64,000 nucleotides of DNA from positions 36,981,001 to 37,045,000 of the forward strand of contig NC_088355.1 in NCBI RefSeq assembly GCF_036884655.1, read 5' to 3'. Position 1 is the first letter of the stretch. Every line of letters begins with the position of its first letter. The DNA is from Musa acuminata AAA Group (Eukaryota > Streptophyta > Magnoliopsida > Zingiberales > Musaceae). Positions 22,382 to 35,000 of this stretch are shown one piece after another. A program made the position numbers and the translations under genes. The notes below the pieces were generated by a model that was given only the letters and a program-made list of their open reading frames with translations, ran no database searches and was not told the DNA's origin.

Positions 22382-25300
22382 TTGAGTTATGTGTAAAATC
22401 ATATATTAAGATTAATCTCTACTTGTACATTCTAATAAAGTCTTTTTATCTCTCACGTTACTCTACCAAATTGTATTACCTTATCTAACCGCAACATATA
22501 TAGATATTCTTAGAATATATTCATACCTAATTTATTTGATAAAAAGTAAAATTACATTACATGACATTTACATACCTCATAGCAATTTTATGAATTGTTG
22601 ATGGTAGTTTTACATTTTTACCTCCGTAGACTAAGGAGAGAAGTAAATCAATTTATTTTAAATATACAATATGGATTATAGCAATTCAATCGAGTCCGAC
22701 CCTTGTATCGATTTAGATGAATCAATCTTTTCACATAGGTAAATCTTCGTGTGCCCCTCAACCCTTAAATAATATTTTTCTTATGATCGATATTTTATGT
22801 ATCAGGAAACTATGTAAGCTTAAATTAATGTCATCGTGTTACCAAATTGCTGTTCATCTCATTCTTCATATTACCAATGGAATCGCCAGCTTCAACCAAC
22901 TCTTTGCTATGCCAAATTAAGGGAAGCTTCGTGTTAACGTAAGACGTGACATCCTCTCCACTCACCTTTGGTCTCCTCGTGTGGGTGACAGTCCATGACC
23001 GTGATTGGGACACCCCAATGATTGATCACTCCACCCGGTGGCGAGTGGCCACTGCAGGCTGAGCACCTTCCAATGGTCTCATTCGGGGGTGGAGAAGAAG
23101 TCTCACACACTTTGCACGTATTCAAATAAGGTCAACCAAAGAGATTACTACTACAGTTATTGTGTTCTTTGCTAGTACAACTTAGTGACATTCTACGAGC
23201 TTATTTATGAGTGTGTTTGGAGGGATTACAATGGTTGACTTGAATAATTAGGTCAATTGTATTTTACTTTAATCTTGAGTGTCTTTGTTCTTCGTTTTCA
23301 TGTTGAAGATTTGATTTGAAAGCTTGTTTGCAGGTATTTGTGGTTGTATCAATAATGATGGTCAAGTGATGGAGGATGCTTCATTAAATTAAGGTTACAT
23401 GTGAGGGGAGGAAATAAGAAGAATTTTTTGAGTCATGTTGCTTATTTTTTTAGCTTCTTTCTCAAGAAGGATTACTTGGAAATACCAAGAAACATATAAA
23501 GAATGTTGTTGTTGGGTTGAGAAGCTTAGATTCAAAAAAAATGTGAGAGACTTTTTGCTTTCAGAAAGAGAGATGATGAAAGGATTAGTCTTTTTTATAT
23601 GAGGAAGAAGTCATCAATATTTCAAGTTGTAAAACAGCATCAAATCAGGAAGAAGAATTGGATCTTAATGTCTCCAATACACAATTTGATGGCATTCAAA
23701 GCTGTCAACTGTTCCAAATTAGCCACATCAATCTGGCATACAAGTTTTCAGCGAGTAGACAGACACCTTCATTGGCACACCAAAAGAGGATCACCACCAA
23801 CCTTGTAGATCTAATAAAAGGATTTAGAGCCTACCATACTTGTCCAACTCAATCCCCATGACTTGATAACAAAGAGAGAATAAAGTAGGCAACACTGAAA
23901 CAAACATCATCGAGTGGGCAAGTCAATCATTGATCACATCATAAACAAAATATTTGCAGGAGGAAGACTTGTTGCTACAAAAAAGTAATGTTTCTGAAGC
24001 TTGAGGCTGTGGCAGTGGCTGTGTTCATGCACTAGGAAGGAAGGTGGAAAGGTCCCCAGCCTTTGATTGCGGTGTCCCACCATTAAGAAGAGAATGTGAG
24101 GAACAGCTAGCTAAGATGGAGAAAGAGTTAGAGAATACCATGTTGTCTTCATCTCTGTCCTGTGACAAGGAGATGCAATGTGATCAACACAGATTAATGT
24201 GCACCTTCTTCCATGAGAAAGTGTCATCATTGACCCATGTTGTAACTGAGATCATGCAGTGATGACCACAGAATGTGCTGCATCCACAGCTTGCATTGCA
24301 GCCATGGCCAGTGGGATCCATTGACAATAAAGCTTGAGAACATTGTCATATTAATATATTCTGCAGTGAAATGTGGCAAAAGGGACTACAACAGTAAGAT
24401 ACATCAAGCTGAACTGCTAATTTACTGTAAAAACAGAGGTGAAAAGGCACAAAATTAGAGAACTAAGACAAAATATATTACCTTAAGATGATCTTTTTTC
24501 TTTTCACTTGTTACTGATGTGCTGTCTAATCTTTATTGCATCAAAGTTAGAGAACTAATCTTTGTTTCATTTCCAGTACATCCAACAATGATCATTATGA
24601 ACAGGAAACAAAACTAGTTTTCCTGCAGCATGCAACATATTTCCCTCTCAGCATCTTAGACTTGCAAAACATTCAAAGATCAATCTCCGAAAAGAGAAGC
24701 CATGAGAAAGATTGCACACCTTAAGTGATGCATCACAGGAAATGTTCTTTGAAACACTTCATGCTTTGCAATATGAGAAGTGAAATCATCAATATTCACT
24801 TTAATGCCTAACAATTTCTTTATCACAACATGATCTCAAGAAAACACAACAATATGCCAGAAGCAATTTTTGTTGATCATATATTAAGAGATGATTAATT
24901 CAGATTTTTAGAACTCATTGGTGGCTATTACAATGCTGACAACCATAAAATTAGAGGGAGAGGGGAAGTGAGGAAGCATCATCATCATGTAGTAAAGAGA
25001 AAAGTGAAATAGCTTATCCTGTTGTTGTTGTTGGAACAGTGAAGCGATCCCATTCGAGCCATCGTCCATCGCCTGTCTCAACGAATATAGGGAGAACTAT
25101 TGTGCTCTCACAGATAAGGCGGGTCCCGCTTCACCCGGTCGTTGGACCCCAGCATAGGGGCGTGGCGTTCCCTGGCTCCGCCGAGACTTCCGATTTCCCT
25201 TCTTTAGGATCTTGTTGGGTCCCCGGGGGGATCTGGTATTGGACCTGCGATCTAGCGGTGATGGCGCACCTGCCCGATTCGACGCAATATGGATTGTAAT

Positions 25301-25460
25301 CTGCTTTACTTGAAATTCTTACGTGGAGGGCGCACCACGGGCGTGACATCTTCATGACGAAAATATTCTGCGTCTTAAACACACTCACTATGGCGTAACC
25401 CGAATATTATACTCACTTCATGGTTGGCCACCTTGTTAACTGGGTTCTTCTCTCACGTCA

Positions 25461-25468
25461 CACGTGGG
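25461..25468 (+). promoter_or_regulatory. G-box / ABRE-like element upstream of the AGP gene
   Basis: The sequence cacgtggg, preceded at once by cacgtca, lies about 225 bases before the TATA box. CACGTG is the known core for plant bHLH and bZIP factors; activity here is inferred. Confidence 0.4.
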
Positions 25469-25686
25469 TGTCGGTTGACCGAATGTTACACGCTCGTAAG
25501 CCAAGTTGTTCAATGGAAGGACGACCCCACGGTGGAACCCATCAAAGGGTTAGCAAAAGTAATCAACGGCTCCGGTTCTTCCCTAAGCCCCGTATAAACA
25601 GCGGCAACGCGCCACCTCCATGGACGCGTTGCCGGCGCACCGGCGACCCCGCGCCTCCTCCTCCGCCCAGACCAACTCCCCACCAC

Positions 25687-25695
25687 TATATAAAT
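25687..25695 (+). promoter_or_regulatory. TATA box of the AGP gene
   Basis: The sequence tatataaat stands in otherwise GC/C-rich DNA about 105-113 bases before the ATG at 25800, well placed for a leader of about 75 bases. Confidence 0.75.
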
Positions 25696-25799
25696 CGAAT
25701 CCTATCAACCCCTCCGAACCACCCATCGCGGCAATTCCCGACCCCACAAGCCCTCGTTCCCTTCCTCCTCTCTCTGTCTCTCCTCGATCTTGCCGGAAA

Positions 25800-26252
25800 A
25801 TGTTTCGCGCCACCGCGTTCGTCGTCGTCCTCCTGGCCGCGGCGGGATCATCCGCAGCCGCCGAGGCCCCGGCGCCCGAGCCCGACACCTTGGCACCGAC
25901 CCATTCTCCGGCGAAATCCCCCACCAGCGCCTCAGTCTCTGCCCCCGTCTCTGCAGCCACCGCCCCCACGAAGGCTACCTCCACCGTTGCTCCCACTCCG
26001 ATGGCCACTTCTCCCGCGTCGTCGCCCTTCGCATCCGCCCCCGGTGCGCTGGCCCCCGATGCCGACCGGGACGACAATGGCATTTCGGAAGCTGAGGCTC
26101 CAAGCCTGGGCAGCCCCCCGGCGCCGTCCCTTGCCGCAGCGCCGGTGGAGGCAGACAGCCCCACGACGGATTCGTCGAACAGCGGAGCGGTGGCGCCACT
26201 CGCCGCCATCGGCGCTCTATCTGCGGCTCTGGTGGTCGCCGTCGCTCTCTGA
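25800..26252 (+). CDS. Classical arabinogalactan protein, GPI-anchored (150 aa)
   Basis: A single-exon gene. Residues 1 to about 21 form a signal peptide (MFRATAFVVVLLAAAGSS, then AAA). The body is rich in Pro, Ala, Ser and Thr with scattered AP, SP and TP pairs (EAPAPEP, APTPMATSPASSP), the pattern in which prolines are hydroxylated and carry arabinogalactan. An acidic patch, DADRDDNGISEAEAP, interrupts it. The last about 20 residues are hydrophobic (AVAPLAAIGALSAALVVAVA) after a small-residue stretch DSSNSG, which is the GPI-anchor signal. The mature protein would sit on the outer plasma membrane and cell wall. The start at 25800 is chosen because it begins the signal peptide and follows the TATA box; the upstream in-frame extension lies partly in the promoter. 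Specific function is not predictable from sequence. Confidence 0.85.
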   Translation: MFRATAFVVVLLAAAGSSAAAEAPAPEPDTLAPTHSPAKSPTSASVSAPVSAATAPTKATSTVAPTPMATSPASSPFASAPGALAPDADRDDNGISEAEAPSLGSPPAPSLAAAPVEADSPTTDSSNSGAVAPLAAIGALSAALVVAVAL

Positions 26253-27516
26253 AGACTGCGGCGGAGTTGATCGAATTAAGGAAGGAGGAGTTCTCGGAAC
26301 TAAAAAATACATTAGCGGGTCGGGTAGAATCGTTCTTTTTGTGGTTTTTTGATTTAATGATTTGTAATGATCATGGATGGGTCCCATGTACGATCAATCG
26401 GGTTTGATGGAGCTTCTTCTGAAGCTTGGCTTGTTTGACGTTGGATTTGCCGATTTGATTAATCCACATTTATTCTTCTTTCAATGCCTCCTTGTTGAAT
26501 CCGATGGAGCTCCATAGGGAAAGAGTGTCAGTAGTCGACTTGAAATGCTTGTCCAACCCAACTCCAATGCGATCCAAAACTCAAATCAGGTGAGGTAAGA
26601 ATGAGAATATTCAAACCTTTCGACTATTAAAAAAAACCATTAAGGTGAGGTAAGTTGTCATGTGTCGAATTCTGATTGGAATAAATATTTCGACTATCTA
26701 ACATATATTTCATATTATGCAAATTTTAGCATTAGTACTCAAAAACCTTAAAAATACTTATTTAAACCTTCCACATGTTACCTCCATCAGCATTCAACGC
26801 ATGAACTCCGTAAACCACTACTGCTTGCGGCTATAAAAGCCTAAAAAGATTCTTAACAACTCAAGCCACCGCTTTTTTCCTTCACTTTCGACGCACGCTT
26901 TGATCCTAGAAACAAAATTTTGAAAATACATCAAATAATGACTGTTCTAACTACAGCAACCTGATATATGTATGATTCACAAATGTCGTTGTTAGTCATA
27001 TCCTACGCATCCAAACCTTTGAACAACTTATCTCAACTTTTATTTTATCTTCCATATAACACATCCCCCTCCAACAATAACAAAAACTATTAATATAACT
27101 CTGGCTTTTACTTCCGCACGCAAGCGAGGTAAAAACAGAATAGCTTTCAAGAGTCGCTACAAAGAAGAAAAAGGAAATGACAGCACAAGCACATACTCGA
27201 ATCAATTTTTTTAAACATATCCATATACCTGCAGAACCATTAAACTCCATGACAGCATCATCCTAGCACCTTCTTTATACACGAGCACACCAATACATCT
27301 ACATGCATCGAGTCAGATGCAGACCCATGCTTCCTTGCTTGCATTTGGGAGACCCTCATTGAACACCAAAGACTGCGCCGAGCTTCACTCGCTCACCATC
27401 CAAGAACCCTGGTGTAAGATCAATCACACTGCCACCATCCACTCATCTTCTCCTACCCATCTTCACTCACCATCCAAGGTCACTTGTGTAAAATCAACCA
27501 GACCAACACCATCCAC
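26253..27516. other. Convergent 3' region between the AGP gene and UPF2
   Basis: Holds the AGP 3' untranslated region, spacer and the UPF2 3' untranslated region. No further gene seen. A 74-bp tandem duplication at its right end reaches into UPF2. Confidence 0.6.
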
Positions 27517-27533
27517 TCATCTCCTCCTACCAT
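27386..27533 (-). repeat. 74-bp tandem duplication across the UPF2 stop codon
   Basis: Two diverged copies share, on the plus strand, 'tcaccatccaag', 'gtgtaa-atcaa' and 'caccatccactcatct-ctcctacc'; the offset is about 74 bases. The right copy contains the real stop codon at 27517-27519. The left copy keeps an equivalent of the last codons in the 3' untranslated region. Confidence 0.8.
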
Positions 27534-29340
27534 AACTATGATAGTACCCGCTCGAAGAATTCTGCCGTGGTCGCCCACCCGTTCTCGTGCCATCCCAATT
27601 TCCACGGCCTGCAGGCCTATTGCTGCCACTGTTTCCAGCAGGCATCCAGTTCCCAGCTTGTGATGATGCACCACTTAGTTCCTCCTCTTCCCTCTCATTG
27701 TACTCCAGGATCCTCTTCTTGATTTCCAGCTTCTCCTCAACCTCGGCAGCCTCCTGCTGCTTTGTGCTATGCACAAGGGAGCAATCCCGAGGGATGTACA
27801 TTTGCTTTGTTTGCTGCTTGTTCCCTCTCTTCATCAGCACCTTTACTCGCACCCTGTTCTGTCCTCCACTGCCACCCTCCTCGTCAACTGTTTCTTCGCC
27901 ACTCTCCCCTTCAACAAACCTTGGATCCTTGGAACCTTCAAAAACATTCATTGGTATCATCATGTTCAAGGTAGGCCTAGACCGTAATTCTAGCTTGCGT
28001 GACTCCAAGCTCTCCTGCATCAGAGCCTTCATCTCCCGCTCAAAGTCCTCTTCCTCCTTGGGATCAACCTTCACCATCTTCTGCCTGACCAGAACACTGT
28101 CTTCCTCATCAGAACCAACTGGACCCTCGTCATCATCATCATCCTCATCACCGTCTGACCCATCATCTGATTTGTCTTCATACAAAGGCTCTTCCTCATC
28201 TTCATGCCCCTCCTGATAAACACTACCACTATCTGAGTAACTCTCACTGTCTCCAGCCTCTTCATGAACCCTACCATTCTCCTCAATTCCATTTGTGGTG
28301 CTTTTTCCATTGGCTGTGATGGTAGATGCCATTGTATGAGATTGACCTTTTTGAGATTCACCATCTGAGTGCTTATCATTGCTGGTCTTCTCAGTTGAGG
28401 CTGTGCGCTCATTTTCCTCAAGTTCAAGAAGTGCTGCATTAACTTCCTCAATTGAAGAGTACCTAGTCATATTTGGTCGTAAATCTGCAAAAGTATCCTG
28501 CAAGCATGTCGAAGTTAATGAGAATTGTTTGTTAAATTATGCCGTCTGAGGAATCGAGATAAACACTCTCTCTGCAAGAACTAATCAGGAGCTAGTGGTG
28601 GAGCTAGTGACTATCCAGATTTTCTGAAGGAGAAACAGTAGTGCATCATTTTTTCATGGACAAATTTCCCATAGTTTAAAGTGTCTGAATTTCTTATGCA
28701 TATCTTCAATATTAACCTGACAGGATATACAATGAAGGCTTCTGAAAGGGTAGAAATCCATAACACTTATCCCAAAATAAATGACTAGTTGTTAAGTAAT
28801 GACATCTTGACTAACCTGAATGTCAAACTCAACATCAAGTGGTATTGGACCTTTGCTGAGAACATATTGTTGGAAATATACTAAGAACCTGTCAAGCTTT
28901 CTCTTCGAAGAACCTCTATCAAAATAATGACCACACGTCTGAAGAAGTGTTATCACCAACCTGATCCGGAAACAATCTTCTGGTGGATCCAGGACATCTT
29001 GCTGACAACAAAAAAGAAGTAAGACTCTAACTCCCCATTTTTTTTCGAAAATGAATCCTGCAGGTTTAACATGCTAAGATGATGCAAAACCAGGTATCAT
29101 ATGCATCCACAAGTAGGAAAAGTTATCTTAAGCCTTTCTGCAACAGATTCGTGCAACTTATGCACTGTATTTCTCGGTGATTAGAGTACAACAATCTTCA
29201 AACTTGGTTTTTTTTCTTTGAATTATTTGACAGTACAGTTGAATGTCTTGAATTTTGTAACTCACAATACAGATATAACTTACTGGACCTACCACAAATT
29301 CATAACCAAGATTATACCATATGTTTGTATCAAGAAAAAT

Positions 29341-29420
<80 letters not shown>

Positions 29421-31710
29421 CACACACAAATAGAATAGATGTTATATAAAAGTCATTCTTTGAACATAAATATTAGAGACATGCATTCATGCTATGCTTA
29501 ATAAATACAAGTCAGTCACATGCATCAAAATGAATGACAGAACAATGACTTCTACATCCTACTTGTTATGCCATTTGGTCAGGATAGGCTTAGAAAACCT
29601 GGCAGTTGTCACAATGATAATCTCAATCATAGTGGACAGAATTGCCTTATGCTAGTTAAGTCAGGTAAACTAGATTGAAGTCAGCACAATTTGAGTCTAA
29701 ATTCCAAACACAATTAAATTGTCTATTTCAACCTTCAGTTCCAATGATCAACAAAAGAAAGGTAGCATCAAAAGTGAGACGATGCATAAAAAGGTGTTAG
29801 CCTACCAACAACTACACGATGACTAATATTGCTACAACTAGGATGGACCACCTTGATCCAATCCGGGATATAATCAAAATCTACAAAATTTCAAAACAGG
29901 TCCTGCCAAAATATCTACATGTAAACTTTGGTAGGTCTATATTGAGAGGTTGGAGAACCTTAACATTACACATAAAAACGACTTTAAAAAGTTAAATCAC
30001 CAATAGGACCATTCCTTCTTTCACGTGATGGATCTCAACATCCACCTACATTGCTGTTCAAGTCTCCAAGTTACCATGGCTGGTGGCAGGAATGATGGCA
30101 AGTATAATTGGATGGACACCACCCCTCACTCTTTCTATATATAATTCACATAGACCCAATCACAACCACAGTAAGGAGCCTTGCCAAGGCCCTCCCTCTT
30201 TTATCAATCTCCCTAAACAAAGACAACCTGAACCAACCTGTCCAATTCTTAATCACCAATGGGCTGGTATACTAGTAGCTGCAAGTAGCCACATAAAAGT
30301 GTCTCCGAGTTCTTCCAACCCAAGCATGGCCCAATCAAAACCAGTGATTTAAAAAGCGCAAGGCGTCAAAAGGTGCCAAGGTCCAAAAACGCCCGAGGCG
30401 CTAGGCGCTCGCCCAGGCGCTCGCTCGAGCGAAGCGAGGCGCTAAAATATAAAAATATAAAATATAATTAATAAATATAATTATTTAAAATTTTAAATAA
30501 AAATATAAAAATATATAATATAATTAATAAATATAATCACATTAACAGTTTAAACCTGCTGATGGAGAAACGAGGAAGCAGCGGCGAGCGGCGGCAGCAG
30601 CGGTGGCGACGGCAACGGTAGCGGGAAAGGGAAAGGGAGCGGAAGGCGCGAGCAGCGGGAGGCCTCGAGGGAGGCGCGAGCAGCGGGAAGGCTCGCAGGA
30701 GGGCTCGCAGGAGGCGAGAGGGCTCGCGGGAGGCGTGAGCAGCGGGAGGGCTCGAGGGAGGCGCGAGCAGCGGGAAGCCTCGCGGGAGGGCTCGCAGGAG
30801 ACGCGAGCAGCGAGAGGGCTCGCGGGAGGCGCGAGCAGCGGGAAGGCTCGCGGGAGGCGCGAGCAGCGACAGCGGCAGCGAGCGACGAGATCGCGATCGG
30901 GATCGGGAGCGGCAGCAGGTTAGTGTTGGGTTAGGGTTAGGGTTAGGGTTGGGGTTATATCGGTTTAGTTGGTTCGATTGAACCAACTAACAACCGAACC
31001 AGGACCGAACCAGACCTAAAATTTTGGTTCGGTTTACCCAGGCGCTCGCCCGAAGCGCCCAGCGCCTGGGCTCGGGCGAGCGCCCAGGCGGCGCCTGTTT
31101 GAAGCGCGCCGCCTGGGACATTAGCGAGGCGCTCGGGCCTCGCCTCGCCTCGCCCGAGCGCCTAGGCGAGCGCCCGAGCGCCTTTTGCAATCACTGATCA
31201 AAACTGAGTTAATTATTCTATAACTTAGTTGCATTCAATTTTTGTTTAAAGTAACAAAATGTATTTCATGATTCAAGCAGTTGACCATGTTCATATTTTT
31301 ATCTATCAAGAAATGCTTTCTCAATCTTTCTACCAAAAAATTTCTACAAACATCACTAGATATCTTAATGCAAAGATAGTAAAAAAGCATAATAACCAAA
31401 CAGTAATTTTGATAATGATACTTACTTCTGGTGTTCCATGCCCAAAAACAATAATCAAGTAAAGTGTTTCAAAGACTACTGAAGAATCAATATGCTCATA
31501 ATTGTATAGCTCTCCTAGCAACCTCATATGTGCAAGCCGCCGTTGCTGCATCTCATAATCATTCAACTCCAAACCCAATCTAATTTCCTCTAGTACCTAA
31601 AATAGTTGAAACAGTATGGTTAGCAACTTCTAAAGTATTCATCAAAGCTAATTAAAATGCATCACATCAAGAATAAAAAATTAGATTGTTGACTTCCATA
31701 TATCTGCTAC

Positions 31711-31744
<34 letters not shown>

Positions 31745-31999
31745 TACATACATAAAAAATTATATAAATCAGAAAGCAGAATAAGATCCCACCCACATTA
31801 GGTGATACCTAAGTGCTAAAGAACCAGAGAGAAAAGATATCGTCATGTTCATGGAACTGTCTTTAGAGCACGAAATTAATTGATTTATAATCAATTGATA
31901 ACAATTCCAAAATGCAAGTCTTTTACAGAAACAAGTAACATAAACCTTTTTAACTAGCTAATATAAACAATAAAAGCACAGTGTGTATAGATATATACA

Positions 32000-32031
<32 letters not shown>

Positions 32032-35000
32032 GCATGAATGTGCATATGTATGTGTGTATTTGTATGTATATGTTTATGCATACATGTACATGTGACTGTA
32101 TGTATATGTAAATATATATGTAATATATTCATGTGCACAAAGACATGCATTACTATAAATATTGATAAAATCCAAGAAAAATTGTCAGACCATGTCAGTA
32201 ATGTTAAACCATCTTAAATTTACCTAGATCAGTGTCTTTAAAAGCGTTGTTGAGCTAGGCACCAAGGTCCTAAAACGGCGCTATGCACTCGCTCGAGCAA
32301 AGCAATACACTCTTAAATATTAATTTTTAAAAAACATTGTTGGGCTAGGCGCCAAGGTCCCAAAACACCCGAAGTGCTAAATGATGGCCCAAGCGAAGCG
32401 AGGCGCTCTTGAATATTAAATTTCAAAAAATATATTACAATTAGTAAATATGATCACAAAAATAAAAATGATGGAGACCTATGCTAAACAAGTTTCCAAC
32501 CAGTGCTAAACAGTTCTAAAGAGTGGATCAATATGATACTAAACAATTCTAACCAATACTAAACAATTCTAAAGAGTGGATCAATATAGCGCTAAAAAGT
32601 TCTAAAGTGGGAATTGAGAAGAGGAGTAACCGATGGTTGTGGAGGAAGATGGGGGAAGGAGGGGCAATGGATAAAACAATTGTTGAATCCTGAATTTTGA
32701 TGATGAAATCAATTGATGAGTTTATGGACTAATAAGCATTTGAGATAATTGACGCAGGAGAAACTTCGATCATGGACTTGAACCATCGAAAGGCAAATCG
32801 TTGAAGCAGGAGAATCAGATGTTGGGCCGAAGAGCATTACGTCAAAGATTGGATGTCGGGCCGGAGGATTGGTCGACGTGCCGAAGGATGGACTTCGTGC
32901 CATGAGTTCAGGTATTGGGCCAGAAAGATCAAGTATTACACCAAGAAGATCAAATGTTGCGAGAGGTCAACATGCCAATGGGTCGAGCAATATGCCAAAG
33001 GAAAGGACGATGCGTCAGAGGTTCGGACGAAGTGCCAGATAAACAAATAACATGCCAGACAACGTGTTGAAGGCTTTATGATTATAATTAGAGTTGTTGA
33101 GTCTTGATCAAAGTCATTTAGAATCTAATTAAGTTGGTTTTGGGGCGTAACCATGCTAACTTGATTAGGAGTTTATTAAACCTCAACCAAAGCTGAATTG
33201 AGACTGTTGGAAGGCCAATTCAATAACTTGGGGTTGGGCTGAGCGATGGTACTACTAAAGCTCGGATTCCCAGGCTATCAAGCGATAGTACCGCCCAGGC
33301 AGGCGATGGTACCATAAGAGCCCAGGTTCCTAGCTCTGTCAGGCGGTAGTACTGCCCGACGCAGGCGGTAGTACCGCCAGTACCTTGAAAACCTGAAGAT
33401 TTGAATTTTTAGCTTCATTTTTTAAGCCACTTGGGGTCTATAAATACCCCACCCATGCTTGCTTGATGAAGCAAGAAAAGAGCACGAACACTTGTGATTT
33501 TAAGTGTAAACTTTCTTGAAAAGTGTTGAGTCTCTTCTTCCTTTGGTTTAGAAGTCATTCTAAAGGTGTGAGGTCTTCTTGTAAAATAGATGTGTAAAGA
33601 TTCTCTCCTAAGCCTGTGAAAAGAAGAAAGTTGTAACAAGGGTAGTTGACCCTCGCCCATTGAAAAGAAGATCGATAGTGAAAGTCGATGGCCTCGAGGG
33701 AAGAGGAATCGAGAGTGAACGTAGGTCAGGACGATCGAGCCACTATAAATCTGGTTTGCATTTCTCTTTATGCTTTTCCTTGCTATTACTAACTGATTTA
33801 GTTGCTCACTACCCTAACTCACATTCTAAGTTAAACGCATTTCTGATACGTATTTTTCGATCAAACTTTCAAATCGAAACTTTATTTCGATCGTAGTTTC
33901 GCTTTCACCTATGTTTTCTTTCATTGGGTCAGGTGCACACCGAGGGGGATGGGGTTGGTGTTAGGGTAACTACGTTAGTTGGTTCAATTGAACTAGCTTA
34001 CTCGTTTGCCAACTTAATTTTGAACCAAAGTTTTAACCCGACCTCGCTTATTTCAGTACCAAATAACATATACTAATGTGACAAAAAAAAAGACAAACAA
34101 TTACCTCTCCCACATATCTCAAAATCATATGGATCCCTATTCCCATATCTTCCTTTCAGAGAGCCATTCCCCCAAGAGTCTATTTTCATTCTATATCAAG
34201 CATAGAAATCACTATACCTATCTGAGTTTCTATTTCTCACTCAAAAACAATCAAACAAGGCACATTCACTCATTTATTCACATTGCAACATTCTAAATTA
34301 CTTGTAGAAAAACAAATTATCAGCAAAACCCATGGTCTCTCTCTTAATCCATTAGGAAGTTTACCTAGGCAAAATATTTATATTTTTAACTAGATTAAAT
34401 GGTACTTTGGCCTCTACGCATAAAGACATACATGTTATCATTTCCTTTTCTATCAATACTATAAGATAGTTTTCTTTAGTTATGTTGCTTATTTATATTG
34501 CTTCTAATGGATGTGAATATTTATATTGCTTCAATAGCAAATGCCTTGAATTGAACAGGTTTAAGCTTTTCGATAACTCGGAGAAAGCATGAGGTTACTG
34601 AAAGAGTAGATGGCAACTAAATGAAAGCCAAACAATCAAGTATCTAAACAGCTTCATGTAATGCAAATATAATCCAGTTGACATTCAGAATTGAGCAGGA
34701 AAAGCTGCTTTAAAAAGAGTATAGGCAATACAGTGGATCTAAGAAAGAATTATATATATATTTTTCCATAGATTCTTCAGCTATATGATTTCAGGTCCTT
34801 AAGAAACTCACCTCATCAACAAGTGCAACCGCAAATTCATCATGGTAACGAGCAAGCCCTGCGGTGAGTAAAGCAATAAGATGCACTTGGCTGTATTTTC
34901 CCTTGTGCACCTTCAAAAAGCACTTTAAGATATACGAGTCACATTCAGACCAAGGTAGCTTCCGCAGTTGCCGAAGAACATGCTCAACAGTGGACTTATC

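Larger units (their letters stand above)
22116..25686. other. Long intergenic region without a recognised gene
   Basis: AT-rich to about 22700 with a TA microsatellite at 22347-22379. From 22700 to 25000 the composition is mixed; short open frames such as 24044-24262 have no recognisable family or exon context. From about 25030 the DNA becomes GC-rich as it approaches the arabinogalactan-protein gene. Confidence 0.5.
30342..31196. mobile_element. Complete non-autonomous hAT-like DNA transposon in a UPF2 intron
   Basis: The 855-bp element begins CAGTGATTTAAAAAGCGC and ends, on the opposite strand, CAGTGATTGCAAAAGGCGC. The inverted ends are therefore matching and start with the hAT-type CAGTG. 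It is flanked on both sides by atcaaaac (30334-30341 and 31197-31204), a perfect 8-bp target duplication, the length typical of hAT. The subterminal parts are GC-rich with repeated 'aggcgctcg' and reverse-complement motifs. The middle holds a 30-bp-scale minisatellite (about 30640-30870) and a short TTAGGG run. There is no transposase. Open frames inside it on both strands are compositional. Confidence 0.85.

Noticed and set aside
25583..26209. Long open frame antisense to the arabinogalactan-protein gene, and a 310-codon frame on the plus strand (25420-26352)
   Set aside because: Both follow from the GC-rich, stop-poor composition of the AGP gene. Neither has a recognisable domain, and the AGP frame alone shows signal peptide, PAST body and GPI tail.
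27587..28216. Plus-strand open frame rich in Ser and Leu opposite the last UPF2 exon
   Set aside because: Mirror of the acidic, Ser-rich UPF2 coding sequence; no independent evidence.
30640..30870. Regular repeats that could be mistaken for a CRISPR array
   Set aside because: Units are directly adjacent, variable in length, lack unique spacers and lie in a plant intron inside a transposon.
30537..30986. Arg/Gly- or Pro/Arg-rich open frames on both strands in the hAT-like element
   Set aside because: Products of the GC-rich minisatellite; the element has no transposase motif.
32676..33912. Target-site duplication for the probable solo LTR
   Set aside because: The five bases before TGTTGAATCC and those after TTTCA do not match, so no duplication is claimed and the borders stay approximate.
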